Below, in pieces: positions 6,690 to 13,580 of a DNA stretch of 33,810 nucleotides (within the stretch, counting starts at the first letter, position 1; each line of letters starts with the position of its first letter). Below the pieces are notes generated by a model, which was not told where the DNA came from, made no database searches, and saw only the letters and a list, made by a program, of their open reading frames with translations. The stretch comes from an uncultured Oscillospiraceae bacterium. Lineage in GTDB: Bacteria; Bacillota; Clostridia; Oscillospirales; Oscillospiraceae. The stretch spans positions 1 to 33,810 of the forward strand of contig CANRFT010000024.1 of NCBI GenBank assembly GCA_947629955.1, given 5' to 3'. Both the position numbers and the translations under genes were made by a program.

Positions 6690-8210
6690 ATGAATGAATT
6701 GCTGGACCTCACCGCCCTGGAGCTGGGGGCGGCCATCAAGAAGGGGGATGTATCTATCCCCGAGGCGACTGTGCTGGCGCTGAACGCCGCCCAGTGCGCC
6801 CCTCACAACGCCTTTATCACCTTCACCGCCGAGGGGGCCATCAAGCGGGCGGAGGAGCTGCAAAAGGGCCTCAAGGACGCCAGATCCCCCCTCTACGGAG
6901 TACCCATGGGAATCAAGGATAACATTTGTACTCGGGGTATCAAGACCTCCTGCGCCTCTAAGATACTGGGGGACTTCGAGCCCCCCTATGAGGCCACCGC
7001 GTCCGCCCGGCTGACGGAGGCCGGGGCGGTGTCCATCGGCAAGACCAACATGGACGAGTTCGCCATGGGCTCCACCACCGAGACCTCCTTCTACGGCCCG
7101 GTAAAGAACCCCTGGGACCTGTCCCGTGTGCCCGGCGGGTCCTCCGGGGGCTCCGCCGCCGCCGTAGCCGCCCGGTGCTGCTGGTACGCCATCGGCTCCG
7201 ACACCGGCGGCTCCATCCGGCAGCCCGCCTCCTACTGCGGCGTCACCGGGGTGAAGCCCACTTACGGTACCGTGTCCCGGTACGGGCTCATCGCCTACGC
7301 CTCCTCCCTGGATCAGATCGGCCCGCTGGCGCGTGACGCCGCTGACTGCGCCGCCATTCTGGACGTCCTCCAGGGCAGGGACCACCGCGACGGCACCTCC
7401 CTGGACGGTCAGTACGGCCATCTGCTGGAGGGTCTCACCGGGGACGTGCGGGGTTTGAAGATCGGTATTCCCACTGACTGCTTTGGGGACGGCCTGAATG
7501 CTGAAGTTCGCCGCGCCGTGCTGGCCGTGGCCGACGTGCTGAAAAGCCGGGGTACGGAGGTGGTGGAGCTGTCCTTCCCGGTGATGGAGTATGTGGTGCC
7601 CACCTACTACATCATCGCCGCCGCCGAGGCGTCCTCCAACCTCTCCCGGTTCGACGGGGTCAAGTACGGCTGGCGGGCCGAAGGGTACGACGGCCTCACC
7701 GACCTCTACAACAAGACTCGCACCGAGGGCTTCGGCATGGAGGTCAAGCGCCGCATCCTGCTGGGCACCTTCGTGCTGTCCTCCGGGTACTACGACGCCT
7801 ACTACCGCAAGGCGTTGCAGGTCAAAGCCGTCATCAAGGAGGCGTTCGACCGCGCCTTTGAGTCTTGCGATTTGCTGCTGCCCCCCGTGGCCCCCACCAC
7901 CGCGCCAAAGCTGGGGGAGAGCCTCTCCGACCCGCTGCAGATGTACCTGTCCGACGTCTACACCGTGTCGGTGAACCTGGCGGGACTGCCGGGGCTGTCC
8001 ATGCCCTGCGGGTTCGATTCCCACGGCCTGCCCATCGGGGCCCAGCTCATCGGCCCCCACTTCGGGGAGGGCAGGCTGCTGAACGCCGCCCATGCATTTC
8101 AGCTGGATACCGACTGGCACAGGCGGAGACCGGGCGGCCCCCTCAGTCAGCCTGCGGCTGACAGCTCCCCCAGCGGGGGCGCCAAAGCGGAAGGAGGGAT
8201 CACCGCATGA
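6690..8210 (+). CDS. gatA: Asp-tRNA(Asn)/Glu-tRNA(Gln) amidotransferase subunit A
   Basis: A 506-residue amidase that releases ammonia from glutamine for the transamidation step. The amidase signature is complete: the catalytic Lys near residue 76 in GVPMGIKDNI, PGGSSGGSAAAVAA, and GSDTGGSIRQPASYCGVTG, which supply the Ser-cisSer-Lys triad. The usual GatA ends near DWHRRRP; here about 18 further residues follow, encoded by a palindromic repeat of the kind found elsewhere in this window (8141-8183). Its stop overlaps the gatB start (ATGA), implying translational coupling, and GGAAGGAGGG near the end of gatA serves as the gatB ribosome binding site. Confidence 0.97.
   Translation: MNELLDLTALELGAAIKKGDVSIPEATVLALNAAQCAPHNAFITFTAEGAIKRAEELQKGLKDARSPLYGVPMGIKDNICTRGIKTSCASKILGDFEPPYEATASARLTEAGAVSIGKTNMDEFAMGSTTETSFYGPVKNPWDLSRVPGGSSGGSAAAVAARCCWYAIGSDTGGSIRQPASYCGVTGVKPTYGTVSRYGLIAYASSLDQIGPLARDAADCAAILDVLQGRDHRDGTSLDGQYGHLLEGLTGDVRGLKIGIPTDCFGDGLNAEVRRAVLAVADVLKSRGTEVVELSFPVMEYVVPTYYIIAAAEASSNLSRFDGVKYGWRAEGYDGLTDLYNKTRTEGFGMEVKRRILLGTFVLSSGYYDAYYRKALQVKAVIKEAFDRAFESCDLLLPPVAPTTAPKLGESLSDPLQMYLSDVYTVSVNLAGLPGLSMPCGFDSHGLPIGAQLIGPHFGEGRLLNAAHAFQLDTDWHRRRPGGPLSQPAADSSPSGGAKAEGGITA
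8141..8183 (+). repeat. REP-like palindrome embedded in the 3' end of gatA
   Basis: CCTCAGTCAGCC-TGC-GGCTGAC followed by an AGCTCCCCC/CGGGGG hairpin has the same layout as the plus-strand-inverted block at 9914-9962 (AGCTCCC palindrome next to GCCGCC...GGCGGTGACTGAGG). The copy here is read through as coding sequence and makes the extra C-terminal tail of GatA. Confidence 0.65.
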
Positions 8211-9625
8211 CCTGGGAGACCGTCATCGGCCTGGAGACCCATGTGGAGCTGGCCACCAGGACCAAGATATTCTGCTCCTGCACCACCGCCTTCGGCGGCG
8301 ACCCCAACACCCACTGCTGCCCCGTCTGCACCGGTATGCCGGGGACCCTCCCCGTGCTGAACAAAAAGGTGCTGGAGTTCGCCGTCAAGGCCGGACTGGC
8401 CCTGAACTGCGCCATCACCCGCCGCACCAAGTTCGACCGGAAGAACTACTTCTACCCCGACCTGCCCAAGGCCTATCAAATCAGCCAGCTCTACCTGCCC
8501 ATCTGCCGGGACGGACGTGTGGACGTCGGCGGCGGCAAAACCGTCCGCATCCACGAGCTGCACATGGAGGAGGACGCCGGCAAGCTGGTCCACGACCCCT
8601 GGATCGACCAGACCCGCGCCGACTACAACCGCTGCGGCGTCCCCCTCATCGAGATCGTCACCGAGCCCGACTTCCGCTCCGCCGACCAGGTCATCGCCTA
8701 CCTGGAAAAGCTGAAGGAGACCCTCACCTACCTGGGCGTGTCCGACTGCAAGATGCAGGAGGGCTCCCTCCGGTGCGACGTGAACCTGTCCGTCCGGCCC
8801 GCCGGCTCCGAGGAACTGGGCACCCGCACCGAGATGAAAAACCTCAGCTCCTTCAAGGCCATCGCCCGGGCCATCGACTACGAGGCCCAGCGCCAGATCG
8901 AGCTCATCACCGAGGGAAAGCGGGTGATCCAGGAGACCCGCCGCTGGGATGAGAACAAGGACGCCACCTACGCCATGCGCTCCAAGGAGAACGCCCAGGA
9001 CTACCGCTACTTCCCCGAGCCCGACATCCCCCCCGTGGAGCTGTCCCAGGACTACCTGGACGCCCTCCGGGCCGCCCAGCCCGAGTTGGCCCCCGCCAAG
9101 CGCGCCCGCTATCAGGCCGACTACGCCCTCCCGGAGTACGACTGCCAGATGCTCACCTCCGACCCCGCCCTGGCCGCCTTTTTCGAGGCCACCGTCGCCC
9201 TGGGGACGCCTCCCAAGCAGGCCGCCAACTGGATCATGGGCGAGGTCCTCGCCGCCCTCTCCGCCCGGGCCATGGAGCCCAAGCAGATGCCCCTCACCCC
9301 GCCCACGCTGGCCCGCCTCATCGCTTTGGTGGCCGAGGGCAAGCTTAACCGCAACACCGCCGTCAAGGTGTTCGAGGCCGTCTTCGACACCGACGGCGAC
9401 GTGGACGCCTACGTCAAAGCCCACGGCCTGGAGCAGATCGACGACGACGCCCTGGTGGAGGACGTCGTGGACCGCGTCCTCGCCGCCAACCCCAAGTCCG
9501 TGGAGGACTACCGCTCCGGCAAGGACAAGGCCTTCGGCTTCCTGGTGGGCCAGGTCATGCGGGAGCTGAAAGGCAAAGCCGACCCCAGGACCGTCAACGA
9601 GCTGCTGCGAAGCAAGCTGAAATAA
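8207..9625 (+). CDS. gatB: Asp-tRNA(Asn)/Glu-tRNA(Gln) amidotransferase subunit B
   Basis: A 472-residue subunit with the kinase-like cradle domain that activates and amidates the misacylated tRNA, followed by helical and YqeY-like tail domains (from about residue 325). Diagnostic stretches include GLETHVEL at the N-terminus, FCSCTTAFGGDPNTHCCPVC, KFDRKNYFYPDLPKAYQISQ, LHMEEDAGKLVHD and DYNRCGVPLIEIVTEPD. The cysteines in the CSC and CCPVC stretch match the zinc site of GatB. The start overlaps gatA by four bases. It is the last gene of the operon, and a terminator-like repeat follows at 9702-9728. Confidence 0.97.
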   Translation: MTWETVIGLETHVELATRTKIFCSCTTAFGGDPNTHCCPVCTGMPGTLPVLNKKVLEFAVKAGLALNCAITRRTKFDRKNYFYPDLPKAYQISQLYLPICRDGRVDVGGGKTVRIHELHMEEDAGKLVHDPWIDQTRADYNRCGVPLIEIVTEPDFRSADQVIAYLEKLKETLTYLGVSDCKMQEGSLRCDVNLSVRPAGSEELGTRTEMKNLSSFKAIARAIDYEAQRQIELITEGKRVIQETRRWDENKDATYAMRSKENAQDYRYFPEPDIPPVELSQDYLDALRAAQPELAPAKRARYQADYALPEYDCQMLTSDPALAAFFEATVALGTPPKQAANWIMGEVLAALSARAMEPKQMPLTPPTLARLIALVAEGKLNRNTAVKVFEAVFDTDGDVDAYVKAHGLEQIDDDALVEDVVDRVLAANPKSVEDYRSGKDKAFGFLVGQVMRELKGKADPRTVNELLRSKLK

Positions 9626-9679
9626 ACGGAGCCCCCCACTCAACCTCACCCGCCCCCTTCGGGGGCACCCTCCCCAGAA

Positions 9680-9724
9680 CCTCATCCGGCCCTTCGGGCC
9701 ACCTTCCCCATAAATGGGGAAGGC
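9680..9724 (+). repeat. Intergenic repeat A, copy 1
   Basis: Starts CCTCATCC, has a small GGCCC-TTC-GGGCC hairpin, then ACCTTCCCCAT/ATGGGGAAGGC. The same arrangement returns at 10207-10257 on the same strand and at 10133-10180 on the other strand. A related, less complete block precedes it at 9643-9676. Confidence 0.8.
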
Positions 9725-9728
9725 TTTT
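9702..9728 (+). terminator. Probable terminator of the aspS-gatCAB operon (inside repeat A)
   Basis: CCTTCCCCAT (9702-9711) pairs with ATGGGGAAGG (9714-9723) across a two-base loop, followed by CTTTT. Among the three repeat A copies only this one carries a T-run after the stem, so the repeat may have been co-opted as a terminator. Confidence 0.6.
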
Positions 9729-9844
9729 CAAGGATGATGATTGGATCTGGGGGAGGGCTTTTAGTGGATGATGGTTGGATTGGGGGGCTTTGCCGTGCAA
9801 CGTTGACTTTTGGGCTTTAAGGGCGGAGAAAATCCCCCGCCTCG

Positions 9845-9963
9845 CTGCGCTCGGCACCCCCTTTTGCGAAAGGGGGCTGGTACTCCTACCGCAACGTGGC
9901 AATAGGAGTACCAAGCTCCCTTCGCAAAGGGAGCTGTCGCCGCCGCCAGGCGGTGACTGAGGG
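9845..9963. repeat. Compound palindromic repeat
   Basis: Three nested or adjacent palindromes: CCCCCTTTTGCGAAAGGGGG (9857-9876), an 11-base inverted repeat TGGTACTCCTA/TAGGAGTACCA (9878-9888 with 9903-9913), and AGCTCCC...GGGAGCT (9914-9935), followed by a GCC-rich hairpin and GGTGACTGAGG. Transcribed RNA would fold into a multi-stem structure. No transposase is present, so it is a non-autonomous intergenic element. Confidence 0.75.
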
Positions 9964-9971
9964 TTTTCCCC

Positions 9972-10007
9972 AAAAAGAAACCGCCACTCTGGCAAGTGAC
10001 GGTTTCT
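9972..10007 (-). terminator. Terminator of the candidate small RNA
   Basis: Read leftward, AGAAACCGTCACT pairs with AGTGGCGGTTTCT (one G-T mismatch position, six-base loop) and is followed by TTTTT. On the plus strand no T-run follows, so it acts on the minus strand. Confidence 0.82.
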
Positions 10008-10076
10008 AAGACCCATTTAGAAACTTGACCTTAAAGAGCTAACCGCTGTTGGGGCGTTTCCACGGCGGCCCTCTCT
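9972..10076 (-). ncRNA. Candidate small RNA of about 105 nt (type I antitoxin-like)
   Basis: On the minus strand a consensus promoter (10111-10083) would start RNA near 10076, and a strong Rho-independent terminator (10007-9972) would end it. No start codon with a ribosome binding site or a sensible reading frame lies between them, so a short untranslated RNA is the simplest reading. The layout resembles the antisense RNAs of TxpA/RatA-type (holin-like toxin) loci, in which the antitoxin RNA terminates at the 3' end of the toxin gene. Here the place where the toxin would lie on the plus strand (upstream of 9972) is occupied by a palindromic repeat, and no toxin frame remains. The antitoxin reading is inference; the transcription unit itself is well supported. 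Confidence 0.68.
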
Positions 10077-10082
10077 ATGCTC

Positions 10083-10111
10083 ATTATAGCCCCGTTGAGG
10101 TCGTTTGTCAA
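10083..10111 (-). promoter_or_regulatory. Consensus promoter of the candidate small RNA
   Basis: TTGACA (10111-10106), a 17-base spacer and TATAAT (10088-10083) on the minus strand match the sigma-A consensus at all twelve positions. No protein gene lies downstream. Confidence 0.88.
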
Positions 10112-10132
10112 CCTCGTTTTCGTCGCCCTTAA

Positions 10133-10180
10133 GCCTTCCACCCGCAGGGGGGAAGGTGCCCCCGAAGGGGGCGGATGAGG
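10133..10180 (-). repeat. Intergenic repeat A, inverted copy
   Basis: On the minus strand it reads CCTCATCCGCC...GGCACCTTCCCC...GGAAGGC, the same order of blocks as repeat A at 9680-9724 and 10207-10257, with a diverged centre. Confidence 0.75.
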
Positions 10181-10206
10181 GGGCGCATAGGGTTACCACC
10201 CCATGG

Positions 10207-10257
10207 CCTCATCCGTCAGCCCTTCGGGCTGCCACCTTCCCCATAAATGGGGAAGGC
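10207..10257 (+). repeat. Intergenic repeat A, copy 2
   Basis: CCTCATCC, a CAGCCC-TTC-GGGCTG hairpin, then ACCTTCCCCATAAATGGGG and AAGGC, nearly identical to copy 1. A short CTCCCCC/GGGGGAG hairpin follows at 10263-10279; bases 10280-10355 show nothing further that I can name. Confidence 0.8.
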
Positions 10258-10355
10258 AAAAGGCTCCCCCTCCGGGGGAGCTGGCGCGCTACGCGCACCT
10301 GAAGGGGCCTAAACGGGCCCTACGCCTTGCACAAACCCATACAACCCCACCCCCC

Positions 10356-10380
10356 TTATCCCTCCCCATGGGAGGGATAA
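10356..10380 (+). promoter_or_regulatory. Hairpin that encloses the ribosome binding site of the next gene
   Basis: TTATCCCTCCC (10356-10366) pairs perfectly with GGGAGGGATAA (10370-10380) across a 3-base loop. The GGAGGG needed for translation of the gene starting at 10385 is inside the stem, so this gene's translation should be repressed unless the stem is opened. No T-run follows, so it is not a terminator. Confidence 0.6.
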
Positions 10381-10384
10381 AAAC

Positions 10385-10774
10385 ATGCACCAAACAACCA
10401 AATATGCGCTCAACCTGATCGACCCGTCCGACGACCTCAGCCCGGACCCGCTGAACGAGAACATGAACAAGATCGAGACCGAGCTGGACGGCTGCTCCCG
10501 CCTGGTGTTCGGCACCTACAAGGGCGACGGCGAGAGGACCCAGAAGATCGACCTGGGCTTCACCCCCAAGGCCCTCATGATCGTGGACGACACGGGTACG
10601 ATGGGCAATGCCAACCGCATCTACGGCGGTCTCGTGTTCAGCGACACGGTCCTGCGGTCCGACATACCGCCCGCTACCATCGAGGAGAATGGGTTCACGG
10701 TGTACCAGGGGGGCAACTCCTGGCAGTGCACCAACGAGTCCAACCGCGGTTACTATTATATCGCGTTCTGCTGA
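10385..10774 (+). CDS. Small orphan protein resembling phage tail/fibre end domains
   Basis: A 129-residue protein without signal peptide. The N-terminal part (TKYALNLIDPSDDLSPDPLNENMNKIETEL) resembles the start of phage tail or baseplate proteins, and the C-terminal part (DLGFTPKALMIVDDTG ... RGYYYIAFC) follows the pattern of beta-rich domains common in tail fibres and receptor-binding proteins, where a line like LGF.P..L.I.. is followed by a final YY.IAF strand. No other phage genes are nearby, so it is either a remnant or a domesticated gene. The ATG follows GGAGGG by eight bases, but the site is in a hairpin. Assignment rests on pattern only. Confidence 0.65.
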   Translation: MHQTTKYALNLIDPSDDLSPDPLNENMNKIETELDGCSRLVFGTYKGDGERTQKIDLGFTPKALMIVDDTGTMGNANRIYGGLVFSDTVLRSDIPPATIEENGFTVYQGGNSWQCTNESNRGYYYIAFC

Positions 10775-10785
10775 GCGGATACAGA

Positions 10786-10817
10786 ACAGGCCCCCGGGCG
10801 TATGCCCGGGGGCCTGT
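10786..10817. terminator. Bidirectional terminator-like hairpin between convergent genes
   Basis: A perfect 14-bp stem (10786-10799 with 10804-10817, ACAGGCCCCCGGGC and complement) with a four-base loop lies between the ends of the orphan gene and the SLH protein gene. The T-run is weak on both sides, but position and stability suggest termination in both directions. Confidence 0.65.
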
Positions 10818-10849
10818 CGTCGCATGGTTACCGATTCAGATACGTAACA

Positions 10850-13402
10850 TCAAATCACGGGAGCGGTGGCCAGAGAGGCGCCCACGCCGATGATGATGAG
10901 GTCGACCCGCTTATCGGTGTTGCTGTGATAGATTACGTTGGCCGCATTGTCAGCCTTGACGCCCGCGACGGTGCCGGCGGTCACGGCGCCGTTGGCGACG
11001 GTGTACACCTGGCAGCCCTCGGCCACAGGCAGCCAAGTGGCGGCGGCCTCGCTGGCGCCGAAGCCGATCAGATCCTGCTTCACGGCCTGGATGCCGGTGG
11101 CAGAGACGTAATCGGTGCTGGGCGTGGCGATCGTAGCGGTGGTGATGATGCCGTTCTTCACGGTCACGGCCTTGAGGATCGCGTTCTTAGCAGTGGTGTT
11201 GTCCACCAGGTCCTTCAACGTGCCGGTGCTGTTGTCGAGCAGAGCCTCGGCCACCTTGACGGTGCCGATCTGGCCGTTGGAGACCGCCACGAACTCACGG
11301 TAAGCGCCGTCGGCGGAAACCGTCTTCGCGGCGTCCTTGTTCGCGACGATGAACATCATCTCGTCGGAGGGAGTGCCGGAGTCGGTATCAAGCGCGAGAT
11401 GAGAGCTCTTCAACTGTACGAACACGGCCACAGCGATCTTGGTGCTGCTGTCGTACACCGCGACCACGTCGTTCGCCTCAGCGGTGCCGCTGATGGAGGG
11501 AACGTTGGCATAGCCCACATAGGGCGTCACGTTGCCGGTGGCGTCCTTCACCAGGAACACGGTGTTGGCGCTGGCGTACAGGGTGGCGGGGTCAGTGTCG
11601 CCCACATCGATAGAGGTCGAGCCCTTGTTGATGTCCACGGTATCGGCGTCGCTCGCCGCGTTAGCGTAGCCGCTGGGGAGCGCGTTCAGATCCCACACAC
11701 TGGTCTCGTCGTCGATATCATAGGAGACGAACATGTTGCCGGCTGCATATGCTCCCCCGTCCGTGCCGTCGATCTTGACGGTCTCGGTCTTGCCGTCGAG
11801 GGTCAGGACCTGGGCCAGGTACGTACCGCCGAACGCGTCGGAGGGATCAGCCTTGGCCTGGATCACATAGACGAACTGAGCGGGAGTGTCGGAACCTGTG
11901 GCGTCGGCCTTCACGATCACGTCGCCGTTCACATACGCGGTCACGTCCGTCTTGTTAGTGATGTAGGTGGACGAAATGGCGGTGGTGGGCTGAGCGCCGC
12001 CCACGCAGTTGGCGGCGGGGGCCACCTGATAGACCGTTCCGCCCACGGTGGCGGACACCAGCGCGCCGCCAGTGGCGGCGGACGTCATACCGCTCACAAC
12101 GCCGCTCACCTTGGTGGCCAGTTTGTGGGTGACCACGGTGTAAGTGGAGTTGCCGTAGCTGTCCCCGGCCTTGGTGTAGAGGATCACGTCGTCCACGGCG
12201 TAAGCCTCGGTCTCAATGCCCTTGGTGTTGACCGTGGTATCGGCCAGGGTGGTCTTGGCCTTGCCGTCGGCGGCGTCAGCGGCCTTGGTCACAGAGGCAA
12301 CCGTACTGGCAAAGGTGTTCACCACAACGACGGTGTCGATGGCGCCCTTGGTGCCGTACAGCTCAACGGTGTTGGAGTTGTTGGCCAGGGCCACGATGTC
12401 GTCCAGGCCGTCCAGGCTGCTGCGCGCGGTGTCATTCTTGTAGCCGTCCACGTAGTACGCGCCGTTAGTGGTGAAGTCGCTCTTGAGGGCATAGCCGGCA
12501 GCGGTCAGGGCAGCGTCGGTGTCAGTGGTCTTCACGGTCAGCACCAGGCCCTTGGGCGCGTCATAGACGACCTCGGTGGCCTCGATGGTGTCGTCGCTGG
12601 AGAGGGCCCACTCGCTGGCGTTGGGACGGCCGAACGCGTCAGCGGCCTTGGCGGCGGTGAGTGCGGAGCCACCGGAAGTCTTGTCCAGCGCGGTGTTCTT
12701 CAGAGTGGGATAGTTGATGGAGCGATAGGAAGCTTCGTCGCTCCTTGTCGCGTTCACCACGATGGTGGTGCCGTCGGACAGGGTGACGTTGGTGCCGCCC
12801 TCGTAGGTGACGGTGTTGGCCTTGATGGCGTTGAAGGCCATCTGGGCGGCCTGCTCGCGGGTCAGGTTGCCGCTGAGCACGATGTCGGAGTCGGCGGTCA
12901 GGTTGGCCTTCTTGAGCGCCAGAGCGGCCACGTTGATCTCCCAGCCGGAGCCGGTGAACTTCTCGATGGTGCTGTCATAGCCCAGCACGCCCAGCAGCAG
13001 GGCGGCGAACTGATGGCCGGTGATCGTCTGCTCGGGGTAGAAGTTGACGCCGTCGCCGTGCAGGATGTCCTTGGCGGCGCAGTAGGCGATGGAGCCGGCG
13101 GACCATCTGTCAGCGGCCACGTCCTCGAAGGGGTCGGTGGGGGTGGCCAGCTTGTCGGCGGCGTCCTTGCCCAGCAGGATGTAGGTGACCAGCTTGGCAG
13201 CCTGCTCACGGGTCAGGGGGCCCGCGGGGTTGAAGTTGCCGTTCTGATCGCCCTCGATGACGCCCACGGCGGTCATCACGGCCACGGCCTCATCATAGTT
13301 GATGTCGGCCTGGTCGGGGTACGCGGCGTTGACGGTGACCATCACGGAGACGACCATCATCAGGGCCAGGACCAGCGCGAGGAACTTTTTCAAGTTTCTC
13401 AT
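10850..13402 (-). CDS. S-layer homology (SLH) domain surface protein
   Basis: An 850-residue secreted protein. A signal peptide (MRNLKKFLALVLALMMVVSV, cleavage near VNA-AYP at about residue 26) is followed by three SLH repeats at roughly 28-80, 91-145 and 150-195; PLTREQAAKLV, ITGHQFAALL and NLTREQAAQMA are their TREQA-type helices. SLH repeats bind pyruvylated secondary cell-wall polymers. The rest (200-850) is Thr/Ala/Val/Asp-rich and beta-type with few Cys residues, as in S-layer and large surface proteins. The ATG has GAGGAGG behind it in an AT-rich leader (13403-13527) that contains small hairpins but no clear promoter. Strongly biased codon use (no TTA, CTA or TCA codon) suggests high expression, so it may be the main S-layer protein, though this is not proven. 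Confidence 0.9.
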   Translation of the reverse strand: MRNLKKFLALVLALMMVVSVMVTVNAAYPDQADINYDEAVAVMTAVGVIEGDQNGNFNPAGPLTREQAAKLVTYILLGKDAADKLATPTDPFEDVAADRWSAGSIAYCAAKDILHGDGVNFYPEQTITGHQFAALLLGVLGYDSTIEKFTGSGWEINVAALALKKANLTADSDIVLSGNLTREQAAQMAFNAIKANTVTYEGGTNVTLSDGTTIVVNATRSDEASYRSINYPTLKNTALDKTSGGSALTAAKAADAFGRPNASEWALSSDDTIEATEVVYDAPKGLVLTVKTTDTDAALTAAGYALKSDFTTNGAYYVDGYKNDTARSSLDGLDDIVALANNSNTVELYGTKGAIDTVVVVNTFASTVASVTKAADAADGKAKTTLADTTVNTKGIETEAYAVDDVILYTKAGDSYGNSTYTVVTHKLATKVSGVVSGMTSAATGGALVSATVGGTVYQVAPAANCVGGAQPTTAISSTYITNKTDVTAYVNGDVIVKADATGSDTPAQFVYVIQAKADPSDAFGGTYLAQVLTLDGKTETVKIDGTDGGAYAAGNMFVSYDIDDETSVWDLNALPSGYANAASDADTVDINKGSTSIDVGDTDPATLYASANTVFLVKDATGNVTPYVGYANVPSISGTAEANDVVAVYDSSTKIAVAVFVQLKSSHLALDTDSGTPSDEMMFIVANKDAAKTVSADGAYREFVAVSNGQIGTVKVAEALLDNSTGTLKDLVDNTTAKNAILKAVTVKNGIITTATIATPSTDYVSATGIQAVKQDLIGFGASEAAATWLPVAEGCQVYTVANGAVTAGTVAGVKADNAANVIYHSNTDKRVDLIIIGVGASLATAPVI

Positions 13403-13527
13403 AGGATTTTTTCCTCCTCAAATTAAATTTGCCGATTTTGCGAACTTTTTCGCCGTAAAGGATGGGATAAGCCATCCTCTCAAGGAAAATCGCTTACAAA
13501 AATTAGCAAAAACAGGGAGAAGAAAGC

Positions 13528-13564
13528 AAAAAAGGGAAGCCCTCCCACGGCGGGAGAGCTTCCT
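13528..13564 (-). terminator. Terminator after the Pfs-LuxS gene
   Basis: On the minus strand, AGGAAGCTCTCCC pairs with GGGAGGGCTTCCC (13564-13552 with 13546-13534, one mismatch) across a five-base loop, followed by TTTTTT. It separates pfs-luxS from the SLH gene, so the SLH gene needs its own promoter between 13527 and 13403. Confidence 0.88.
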
Positions 13565-13580
13565 GTTATTGGGGGATATT

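Noticed and set aside
6357-9685. Long minus-strand frames (587 and 512 codons) opposite gatC, gatA and gatB
   Set aside because: Shadows of the gatCAB genes, whose homology and coupled starts are clear.
9594-10199. Minus-strand frames (140 and 60 codons) in the repeat cluster
   Set aside because: They run through palindromic repeats and the terminator of the small RNA, lack ribosome binding sites and encode Pro/Gly/Arg-rich low-complexity sequence.
10802-13426. 874-codon plus-strand frame opposite the SLH gene
   Set aside because: Same in-register antisense effect; the SLH gene has signal peptide, SLH repeats and a ribosome binding site, the antisense frame has none.
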